Of a stretch of 64,000 nt of DNA, positions 27,715 to 35,361 are shown in pieces. The translations under genes were made by a program, and so were the position numbers. Under the pieces are notes generated by a model, which was not told the DNA's origin, ran no database searches, and saw only the letters and a program-made list of their open reading frames with translations. Each line of letters begins with the position of its first letter. Position 1 is the stretch's first letter. Source of the stretch: Apilactobacillus timberlakei (GTDB taxonomy: Bacteria > Bacillota > Bacilli > Lactobacillales > Lactobacillaceae). The stretch is from the NCBI RefSeq assembly GCF_002993965.1, contig NZ_POST01000001.1, positions 73,953 to 137,952 on the forward strand, read 5' to 3'.

Positions 27715-28644
27715 TTAGTATGGTAAATCTGTAATCTTTACCTTGGTTTTCGCAAAACCATTTTCTCTTAATACATTTTTTAATTCATCTTTACGATACT
27801 CGGATTGACGACTTAACACGACTTCACGTAAGATATTGGGATTAATTTTCGCTAGTGAAATGGGGCGATCACTAATGAGAGTTGATGAATCAACATTATC
27901 ATGCTTAGGTTTAACAATTACATACCTTAACTCTTCTTCTTGCCATAAGATCTGCCGTTTAAAACATAATGATAGTAAGAACAATGAACTTAAACATTTT
28001 TTGCGGATATCAATTGCTACTGAATTCCAGACACCTCTTAAGCCACGATAGGCATCGAGCCATTCTTTGATAATGGGCATAATAAATTCTTTATGTGTTT
28101 TTCGATTATATTCAACTTTTAGTGGGAACACATAACCATAGCCTTCACCCATATGTTTAAAATCAGGTGAAGTATATTGTTCTGATAATTTTTGTTGAAT
28201 CTTTTGACTATCAAAACCTAATGCCACATCCCCATAATTACCTAGCGCTTGTGAATTACGATTAGGCGAAAAGCTCCAAACATAACTATCAAAATTATTA
28301 TGCTTATAATCATTAATAAAAGTATTAATTTCATCTTTTGTTGCATTTAATTGTTTTAAATATTCCACCGCAACACGGTACGTATAACGAACTTCCAAGG
28401 GATCATTCATTGAATGAATATATCCAACATAGAATAACTTAGTTTTAACAATATTTTTTAGTGCTCCTATACTAGTGTAATGGTAAATTTCTCCAATATC
28501 GTGAGCATTAATATAGAAGCGTTTATAAATAATATCATGTGAATGGGTTCGATAATCGGACTTTTCATCAGTAATAGAATTTAATGCTGATTTGCCATAT
28601 TGATTTAATGAATCATAAATTTTGTGGAATTCTGTTGGCGTCAT
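27715..28644 (-). CDS. DUF2971 family protein
   Basis: A 309-residue soluble protein with the DUF2971 opening IYHYTSIGALKNIVKTKLFY, followed by SMNDPLEVRY and, further on, WSFSPNRNSQALGNYG and WQEEELRYVI. Family function is not established; some relatives occur near defence and mobile genes. Start ATG at 28644 has GAGGAG 12 bases upstream; ATG at 28656 overlaps that site. No terminator is obvious after the stop. It stands in an A/T-rich accessory block. Confidence 0.83.
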   Translation of the reverse strand: MTPTEFHKIYDSLNQYGKSALNSITDEKSDYRTHSHDIIYKRFYINAHDIGEIYHYTSIGALKNIVKTKLFYVGYIHSMNDPLEVRYTYRVAVEYLKQLNATKDEINTFINDYKHNNFDSYVWSFSPNRNSQALGNYGDVALGFDSQKIQQKLSEQYTSPDFKHMGEGYGYVFPLKVEYNRKTHKEFIMPIIKEWLDAYRGLRGVWNSVAIDIRKKCLSSLFLLSLCFKRQILWQEEELRYVIVKPKHDNVDSSTLISDRPISLAKINPNILREVVLSRQSEYRKDELKNVLRENGFAKTKVKITDLPY

Positions 28645-28694
28645 GCTTAAATTCATCTCCTCATATCAAAGATTTACATTAATTATATAACAAC

Positions 28695-28724
28695 AAAAAA
28701 GCATCGTCTAAAGAGACAATGCTT
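28695..28724 (-). terminator. Terminator (repeat family) of the small membrane gene
   Basis: Stem aagcatcgtct / agacaatgctt with one mismatch and six T on the minus strand; same hairpin type as at 24435 and 26953. Confidence 0.78.
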
Positions 28725-28727
28725 AAT

Positions 28728-29036
28728 CTAAAAATTGAATAATGAAACTAATAAAAATGACCATAAAACAAATGTCGGAATAAACCAAATCAAATAGAAG
28801 ACAAACATACATTTATCATATATAGATAGATTTTTCCAACCATAAATCATAATTTTAATAAAAGTTATTAAAACATTGATCAAACTAATGATCCCCATGA
28901 TTAGCAAGCCAAATAATACAAATGTATCTGAGTGATATATACTTTTATTATTCATTTCTATCATTCCATCAATAATCATAAATAATGGAATGAATAAAAT
29001 TAATCCTTGTATCCATAATTTGTCTTTATAATTCAT
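28728..29036 (-). CDS. Small membrane protein, tandem paralogue 2
   Basis: Not recognised. 102 residues with three membrane segments. It is clearly related to the upstream gene at 29054: both share an IIDG motif after the first segment, LFG-L-I-GIISLIN in the second and a KxMFVFxLIxFIP block in the third. GGGAG precedes the ATG. It begins 17 bases after the paralogue, so they form a two-gene operon from tandem duplication. Confidence 0.75.
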   Translation of the reverse strand: MNYKDKLWIQGLILFIPLFMIIDGMIEMNNKSIYHSDTFVLFGLLIMGIISLINVLITFIKIMIYGWKNLSIYDKCMFVFYLIWFIPTFVLWSFLLVSLFNF

Positions 29037-29053
29037 ATAAACTCCCTACTTAA

Positions 29054-29401
29054 TTATCTATGAACTAGGTAATAAATTAGCTCAATTACATTCCAATTCC
29101 AAGGGATAATTTCAAAAAATGATAACCAAGACATAAAGCTAGGTATAAATAAGATTAAATGAAATACAAACATTATTTTGTAATAGATTGGAATATTATG
29201 CCATCCTAATGAGATTAGTTTATTAATAAAAATGATGATATTTATTAAGCTAATAATCCCAATTACCAATACTCCAAATAATACTAGCGCGTCAGGATGA
29301 AACAAATCATCATGCGCTAATCCAATTGCACCATCAATGATTGAATATACTGGTAAAAATAAAACGAAAAATTGAATTATTAATTTCTTTGTATATTGCA
29401 T
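29054..29401 (-). CDS. Small membrane protein, tandem paralogue 1
   Basis: Not recognised. About 115 residues with three membrane segments, paralogous to the gene that follows. I start at ATG 29401 with AGGAG 4-5 bases upstream; an upstream in-frame start would add unrelated residues. Such small three-segment proteins include bacteriocin immunity proteins, but no bacteriocin gene is seen nearby, so this remains open. Confidence 0.75.
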   Translation of the reverse strand: MQYTKKLIIQFFVLFLPVYSIIDGAIGLAHDDLFHPDALVLFGVLVIGIISLINIIIFINKLISLGWHNIPIYYKIMFVFHLILFIPSFMSWLSFFEIIPWNWNVIELIYYLVHR

Positions 29402-29481
29402 AAAACTCCTTAATTTAAGAATGTTCAATTCTAATGTTATCATAAATAAATGGTAATATTAATATATGGAGGTGAATTATT

Positions 29482-29823
29482 ATGAAGATAAAAAAATCAA
29501 CAATAGCTCTTTTATCATTATTTATAATGTTTTTAACTTTTAGTGTCAATGCTAACGCAATTTCTGGATATGAATATGGGGCATCAGCTAAAAACAATGT
29601 AAGGACTACAAAAAGAGTAAAAGTATATAAAATAATCCCTGGTAAATATGAGGCAGCTAATAAATTTAAATATGCTGGTTACATAAAAAAAGGAACTCAT
29701 TTAAAAGTATCAATGTACTTTATGTCTACTGGTGGCTATGTAATAAAAAACAAACACTATAAAGTTACTCATAAATCATTTTACTTAGTCCCAAAAACTG
29801 ATAATCATTGGTATAAGAAATAA
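29482..29823 (+). CDS. Small secreted protein, 113 aa
   Basis: Not recognised. A clear signal peptide MKIKKSTIALLSLFIMFLTF ending near ANA (residue 26) precedes a basic mature domain of about 87 residues with many Lys and Tyr, resembling the short SH3-like or SLAP-like modules of lactobacillus surface proteins. GGAGG 8 bases before the ATG. The only plus-strand gene in this accessory block; a strong terminator follows. Confidence 0.78.
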   Translation: MKIKKSTIALLSLFIMFLTFSVNANAISGYEYGASAKNNVRTTKRVKVYKIIPGKYEAANKFKYAGYIKKGTHLKVSMYFMSTGGYVIKNKHYKVTHKSFYLVPKTDNHWYKK

Positions 29824-29824
29824 T

Positions 29825-29870
29825 AAAAAAGCAGTCCTTAAAAAAGGACTGCTTTTTTAAGGACTGCTTT
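29825..29870. terminator. Bidirectional terminator with an extra repeated arm
   Basis: Arms aaaaaagcagtcctt (29825-29839) and aaggactgctttttt (29844-29858) form a perfect hairpin. A second copy of the 3' arm (aaggactgctttt, 29858-29870) follows at once, so two alternative hairpins are possible. Confidence 0.82.
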
Positions 29871-29876
29871 TACTAT

Positions 29877-30608
29877 TTAGAATAAATGATGACGTCTATG
29901 ATGTCCATAAAAATGACGATGATATGGATGATAATAATTATGACGTTCATATTTTCTTTGATAATGACGTTTAATATAGTGATGAGCTGCTCCAGCAATC
30001 ACCGCATCCCTAACATAATGATAGCGATGATAGTGTTCACCATTATAATTACGATGTTCACTAAAACTAGGTACCCCTGCTGGAGTTGGTACATTCACAT
30101 TCATATTATGATCAATCTTAGAAATTCCATCCGCATAGTTAAATTGCACTCCTGGTTGCACATTATATAAATATACATTGAAATCTAAAGTATTATCAGT
30201 GGATAATGCTTGCAGATGCACTCCACGTGCCATTAAGTCGCTGCCTTTAAAGACAGGTGTAACTTGATAAATGACTTTCTTACCAGCACGTAAAGCATCG
30301 CGCACCTTACTTTCGTAAATGGTTTGTACTTTTTGATTACTAAAAGCAGTTTGTGTAAATAAGTTCTTTAAATTATTTTGATCACCTGATTGTAAACGAG
30401 GTTCATAATTACCATTTACACTAATACCTTTAGATAAACTATAAGCAATCTCATTGCCACGATTAATAATTGCTTCAAGATTGATAAACTTTTGATGCCA
30501 ACCCGTTGGTTTAACATCTTGTGTGGAACGTAAACTATCATTAGCAACATTTCGTGATTCTAAGTAAGCAGTATTCCCTGCTGAAGTACGATTTAACTTA
30601 ATAATAGA
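29877..30608 (-). pseudogene. DNA/RNA non-specific endonuclease (EndA-like), 5' truncated
   Basis: The open frame 30608-29877 encodes about 243 residues matching the DNA-entry nuclease family: LNRTSAGNTAYLESRNVAND, QSGDQNNLKNLFTQTAFSNQ, YESKVRDALRAGKKVIYQVT and VQPGVQFNYADG. There is no ATG, GTG or TTG near the front and no signal peptide; a TAA stop (30609-30611) lies 6 bases from the end of the neighbouring ATPase gene. The catalytic DRGH motif is NRGN (near 30465), so the general-base His is lost. A GTG at 30305 could only start a 142-residue fragment. The C-terminal 60 residues are extremely His/Tyr/Arg-rich. Confidence 0.85.
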
Positions 30609-30616
30609 TTATTTAA

Positions 30617-32464
30617 TTACTTCTTAATTAATTTTCTTAAATATTTTCTTAGAGATTCATCTTTGCTTATCCTACCAATTGCAAAATTTGCATAGTCAGC
30701 TTGTAGTAATTTATTGGCCATATCTTTTAATATCTCACCTTTAAGAGTACACATTTTTAACATTTTTCTATAATCTTTATTTTTAATAACATCTCTTAAT
30801 TGTTTTGATATTTTATCTACTACTTCTTTAGGATTTAATTTATTAGGTAAATCATTTACATTGTTTATTAAATTATCTAGATTTCTTTTTTCCCTTTTAG
30901 AGTCTATGAAAGATCTTTTAATAGAAGAATCTAATCTATTTTTTGCAATATTGTATATAATTTCATTTCTTTTTTCCTTAACTCTTTCAAAAAAATCATT
31001 TTTATAACAATTGAATAAATCATTTGTTTCTTTTATATCTTTAGAACAATTCAATACCTTTTTTATTACTGTCTCATCTAGAAGTATCATTTCAATTTCA
31101 TTATAGGGTAAACAAAACACATTATCATTCTTGTACTCTTTTATTTGCTTATCTTCTAATCCATCTTGATCAATTATTCCTATTGCAGAATTTTCAACCC
31201 ATCTAGGTAATTTATTGAAGGTTTTTGTATATTCAATAACCTGATCATGTCCCTTTACAGGCTTTATAGTATAATCATCCATAAATATTTTTGAAAAAAT
31301 TCTATAATCATAACTTGATAATGAACCTTCACAAAACAAAATCTTCTTCCTACTTCCGATTAGTTCAGTTAAAAGTGAATTTGGCAGTTCATTATTTTCC
31401 AATGGATGTAATTCTACATTATTTGGAGGAGTGAATTTTTTACACCAAATAATTGTTGAGTTTAATCTAGCGGATATAAATTCAATGTTATGTGATGTAA
31501 ATATAAACTGACAGTCACTCCTAACATCCAAAAGTTTATCCCATAATTTATTGTAAATTGCCGGATTAAGAAAAGTTTCTGGTTCATCAACAATTATATA
31601 AGAGTTCTTGTTAGCTAATAATACATTTGCAATATAAAATAATATACATTTTTCTCCATCACTTAGTTCATTAAGGCTGTATCTATTACCATTTCTAACA
31701 GGAATAATAGTTCTTTTAAAGGAATCGATATCAAAACTTATTTCAGGAATAAGTTTTTTCCATATTTCATATAACTTATCCCAATTTGATTTAGTCCTAC
31801 ATTCTAATTTTAAATTACGTTGATTATTAGAATTTTGTGATAAGTCGTTTATTAAAGCTGTTATTAAAGCTGTAAATGGAGCAACTAATTTTCTATCAAT
31901 ATCTAGACCCATGATTTTAGTTTTAAAATCATTATTTACAGGTCTTAAATAATCGTTTCTATAATCGTTAATGCTTGTAGTACTTATATTATTATTGTAA
32001 TCTTCAAAATATAAAACCTTTTGAGCAGGAATAACAGTTAAATTCGAAAGATTACTACCATACAAACTATTAACAAAAGTTGATTTCCCGCTTCCATTAG
32101 CACCTACAATTACTGCAGTTCTTTTTACAATGGCTATTTTGGACAAAATATACAAACGATTGGATTCATTTAATAATTTCTTTATTTGTAATTTTATTGT
32201 TTTTAAATCATTTATCTGAAATGATGAAATTATTTTATTTAAAAAATCTTTCAAATTACTATCATAATTTGTAGAAATATTTATTCTTGAGATTTCATTT
32301 TTTATATTTAAAATAACATCTTGTATTAAGCTTATATTTGAATTAAATTCTTCTTTTAATACTTTTTTTTCATCAATATTCAAATCTGCATTGTCTAAAA
32401 CATAAATTGAATGTTCCAATAACTTATCTAACTGATTATTTATTGATTCTATATTATTCTGCAA
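30617..32464 (-). CDS. AAA ATPase with C-terminal DUF4435/TOPRIM-like domain
   Basis: A 615-residue protein. A helical N-terminal part (1-115) precedes an ABC/SMC-like ATPase with Walker A VGANGSGKSTFVNSLYG (near 118), signature-like LNELSDGEKCILFYI (near 264) and Walker B SYIIVDEPETFLNP (near 288). From residue 375 it has ILFCEGSLSSYDYRIF, IGIIDQDG and LPYNEIEMILLD, a pattern of acidic residues like DUF4435/TOPRIM nucleases. OLD-like and PARIS-type (AriA-AriB) anti-phage proteins share this layout, here in one chain. TTG start with GGAGG 6 bases upstream. Very A/T-rich; it abuts a truncated nuclease gene, suggesting insertion. Confidence 0.82.
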   Translation of the reverse strand: MQNNIESINNQLDKLLEHSIYVLDNADLNIDEKKVLKEEFNSNISLIQDVILNIKNEISRINISTNYDSNLKDFLNKIISSFQINDLKTIKLQIKKLLNESNRLYILSKIAIVKRTAVIVGANGSGKSTFVNSLYGSNLSNLTVIPAQKVLYFEDYNNNISTTSINDYRNDYLRPVNNDFKTKIMGLDIDRKLVAPFTALITALINDLSQNSNNQRNLKLECRTKSNWDKLYEIWKKLIPEISFDIDSFKRTIIPVRNGNRYSLNELSDGEKCILFYIANVLLANKNSYIIVDEPETFLNPAIYNKLWDKLLDVRSDCQFIFTSHNIEFISARLNSTIIWCKKFTPPNNVELHPLENNELPNSLLTELIGSRKKILFCEGSLSSYDYRIFSKIFMDDYTIKPVKGHDQVIEYTKTFNKLPRWVENSAIGIIDQDGLEDKQIKEYKNDNVFCLPYNEIEMILLDETVIKKVLNCSKDIKETNDLFNCYKNDFFERVKEKRNEIIYNIAKNRLDSSIKRSFIDSKREKRNLDNLINNVNDLPNKLNPKEVVDKISKQLRDVIKNKDYRKMLKMCTLKGEILKDMANKLLQADYANFAIGRISKDESLRKYLRKLIKK

Positions 32465-32633
32465 ATAATTCCTCCAAAAATTATTTTATTAATGTTTAAT
32501 TTGTTTATTATTACTTTTTATTTTAATTTAATATTTTTTTATAAAAATATTTTTGCGGAAACACAGCACACTAATTTTATAATCATTTATATAAATAATA
32601 TTAACATAAGTAATTTTACTTTTGAATTTATAT

Positions 32634-32663
32634 AAAAAACGTCACCCAAAATGGATAACGTTT
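32634..32663 (-). terminator. guaA terminator
   Basis: Stem AAACGTTATC / GGTGACGTTT (two G-T pairs) with six T on the minus strand. Confidence 0.78.
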
Positions 32664-32691
32664 CTAATGTAATAGTAATAAAAACTATTTC

Positions 32692-34248
32692 TTACTCCCA
32701 TTCAATTGTCGAAGGTGGCTTACTCGTAATGTCATACACTACTCGGTTAATGCCATCAACTTCATTTGCAATCTTAGTTGAAATGTTTGATAAAACATCC
32801 CATGGAATTTGTGCAAAGTCAGCAGTCATTCCATCGATTGAGTTCACTGCACGAATTGCGATGGTGTAGTCATAAGTTCTTTCATCACCCATGACCCCCA
32901 CACTCTTGAATCCAGGCAAGACCGTAAAGTATTGCCAGATTTCCGTATCAAGGCCTGCTTTAGCGATTTCTTTACGTAAAATAAAGTCACTATCACGCAC
33001 GATACGTAATTTTTCTTGAGTAATTTCACCAATGACACGAATTCCTAGACCAGGACCTGGGAATGGTTGACGCCATACCAAGTTAGCTGGCATCCCCATT
33101 TCTTCACCTAAGTGTCTAGTTTCATCCTTGAATAATGAACGCACTGGTTCAATTAATTCAAAATGCATGTCTTCTGGAAGTCCACCCACGTTGTGATGAG
33201 ATTTAATGGTTTGAGCAGTATCAGTACCACTTTCAATCACATCGGTATATAGAGTTCCTTGCGCTAAGAAATCAATGTCTTTTAGCTTACGAGCTTCATC
33301 ATTGAACACTTCGATAAATTCTTTACCGATAATCTTACGTTTTTGTTCCGGATCAGAAACATCCTTCAACTTACCTAAGAAACGATCACTTGCATCCACT
33401 TGGATGATATTCAAGCCGAATTTACCTTTTAGACTATCCATAACTTCTTCAACTTCGTTCTTACGTAGTAAACCATGGTCTACGAAGATACAAGTTAATT
33501 GGTCACCAATTGCCTTGTGTAATAAAACTCCAGTTACACTTGAATCGACCCCACCGGATAGACCAAGGATAACTTTCTTGTCGCCGACTTCTTCTCTGAT
33601 TTGTTTAATCTTTAAGTCAACAAAATCATTCATTGACCAGTTTGCTTCTGCGCCACAAACGTTAAACACGAAGTTCTTTAAGATGTCAGTACCATATTTG
33701 GTATTTCTAACTTCAGCATGGAATTGAATTCCATAGAACTTTCTAGCGGTATCTTGCATTGCAGTAATGGGACACCCTTTCGCGGAAGCCACATTTTCGA
33801 AGCCATCCGGAGCCTTTCTAACAAGGTCTCCATGACTCATCCAAACTGGTTGATTTTTAGGTAAGCCCTTAAATAAATCAGCATCGTCAGTCGTAATGTC
33901 GATATCAGCATGTCCATATTGACCATGATCTTCGCCATCAACTTTTCCACCGCCTAGATCATATGCCATCAATTGCATTCCATAGCAAATTCCTAGGATT
34001 GGAATATTCATTTCAAAAATTTTAGGGTCAACTTTCAAGGCGTCATCAGCATAAACACTGTTAGGTCCACCAGAGAAGATAATTCCCTTAGGGTTAAAAG
34101 CTTTAATCTCTTCGATTGACATATTGTGAGACTTCAATTCGGAATATACACCAAAATCACGAATACGACGGGTGATTAATTGGTTGTATTGACTACCAAA
34201 GTCAAGTACCAAAATTTTGTCAAATGAAGATAGGTCCATTTCAGCCAA
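32692..34248 (-). CDS. guaA: GMP synthase (glutamine-hydrolysing)
   Basis: Converts XMP to GMP with ATP and glutamine. The 518-residue protein has the amidotransferase domain with the nucleophile in [15 protein letters not shown] (near 85) and the HAEV His/Glu, the ATP pyrophosphatase P-loop [11 protein letters not shown] (near 230), and the C-terminal dimerisation domain ending [10 protein letters not shown] start at TTG 34248 (AAGGAG 8 bases upstream), giving [12 protein letters not shown], close to relatives. No purine riboswitch is seen upstream. Downstream gene is separated by a terminator. Confidence 0.97.
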   Translation of the reverse strand: MAEMDLSSFDKILVLDFGSQYNQLITRRIRDFGVYSELKSHNMSIEEIKAFNPKGIIFSGGPNSVYADDALKVDPKIFEMNIPILGICYGMQLMAYDLGGGKVDGEDHGQYGHADIDITTDDADLFKGLPKNQPVWMSHGDLVRKAPDGFENVASAKGCPITAMQDTARKFYGIQFHAEVRNTKYGTDILKNFVFNVCGAEANWSMNDFVDLKIKQIREEVGDKKVILGLSGGVDSSVTGVLLHKAIGDQLTCIFVDHGLLRKNEVEEVMDSLKGKFGLNIIQVDASDRFLGKLKDVSDPEQKRKIIGKEFIEVFNDEARKLKDIDFLAQGTLYTDVIESGTDTAQTIKSHHNVGGLPEDMHFELIEPVRSLFKDETRHLGEEMGMPANLVWRQPFPGPGLGIRVIGEITQEKLRIVRDSDFILRKEIAKAGLDTEIWQYFTVLPGFKSVGVMGDERTYDYTIAIRAVNSIDGMTADFAQIPWDVLSNISTKIANEVDGINRVVYDITSKPPSTIEWE

Positions 34249-34319
34249 ACCATCCACGCTCCTTTTCTAAATTGCTTTTAATCATACCGAGAAGATAAGA
34301 TTGTGTCAAATTTTACTGA

Positions 34320-35243
34320 TTAGTATTTTCTTAATAAAACGTTGTCAATCCAATGTTCTTCACCCTTATGAATAATTAAATCAGCTCTTGTTTTAGTGGG
34401 TTTAATGTTTTCTTCTAAATTTGGTAAATTAATTGATTGCCAGACGTCTTTTGCCATTTGGACTGCTTTCTCACGATTAGAATGTGCCAATTCATAATAA
34501 TGATTCGAAGGATTCTGAAAAGCCGTATCCATTAATTTCTTAAAGCGGTCTAAATACCATTTTTCAATTAAATCATCATCAGCATCAATATAAATTGAGA
34601 AATCAGTAAAGTCACTCACATAAATTTGTTGATTACTTGGTAATTGAAGAGTATTAATTCCTTCAATAATTAAGATATCGGGTTGGTCAATAATATCATA
34701 ACGATTAGGAATAATATCATAGACTTCATGTGAATAAACTGGTGCTTTCACATTCGGTTGACCGGATTTAACTTCATTCATAAAGTTAATTAGAGCTTTC
34801 ATATCATAACTTTCTGGGAAACCCTTTTGATTCATAATGCCACGACGTTCTAATTCTTTCGTATTATATAAAAAGCCATCCGTCGTAATTAATTGCACTT
34901 TCTTTTTAGGAAAGAAATGGCTTAGCAACACTTCTAACAAACGAGCAGTGGTGGATTTACCAACAGCTACACTTCCAGAAATTCCAATAATAAATGGGAC
35001 TTTACGATTTTCTTTATCTAAAAATTGAGTTTTAGTTTTTTGCCAATCATTAAAATTTTTCGTACATAAATCTAATAAATGAACAATTGGAATATAAACA
35101 TCTTTAACATCTTGCAATGAAATCTGGTCATTAAACGCTTTGATTTGTTTTAAACTTTCTTTAGTTAGTGGCACTGATTGAGTATGATAAAATTTTTTCC
35201 ACTCATCTTTTTTAAAAGTGTAATAGTTAATTGGATTTGCCAA
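34320..35243 (-). CDS. coaA: Pantothenate kinase, type I
   Basis: First step of coenzyme A synthesis: phosphorylates pantothenate. The 307-residue protein has the P-loop GISGSVAVGKSTTARLL (near 95), VQLITTDGFLYNTKEL and the YDIIDQPDILIIEGINTLQ segment. I start at TTG 35243 (GGAGG 6 bases upstream), giving MANPINYYTFKKDEW, the standard length; longer readings add unrelated residues. Confidence 0.95.
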   Translation of the reverse strand: MANPINYYTFKKDEWKKFYHTQSVPLTKESLKQIKAFNDQISLQDVKDVYIPIVHLLDLCTKNFNDWQKTKTQFLDKENRKVPFIIGISGSVAVGKSTTARLLEVLLSHFFPKKKVQLITTDGFLYNTKELERRGIMNQKGFPESYDMKALINFMNEVKSGQPNVKAPVYSHEVYDIIPNRYDIIDQPDILIIEGINTLQLPSNQQIYVSDFTDFSIYIDADDDLIEKWYLDRFKKLMDTAFQNPSNHYYELAHSNREKAVQMAKDVWQSINLPNLEENIKPTKTRADLIIHKGEEHWIDNVLLRKY

Positions 35244-35307
35244 AGCAGTCCCTCCATTAAAATAAATAATTGTTTTCAATCATAACATTTCTATATTTAG
35301 ATGTATT

Positions 35308-35343
35308 AAAAAAGAGCCTAACTTGCTTAGTTAAGCTCTCTTT
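35308..35343 (-). terminator. helD terminator
   Basis: Imperfect stem GAGCTTAACT / AGTTAGGCTC with six T on the minus strand. Confidence 0.78.
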
Positions 35344-35361
35344 ATTTGTTACTAATATTAA

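Noticed and set aside
29482-29823. Bacteriocin precursor
   Set aside because: It has a Sec signal, not a double-glycine leader, and a mature part of about 87 residues; no processing or immunity genes can be assigned.
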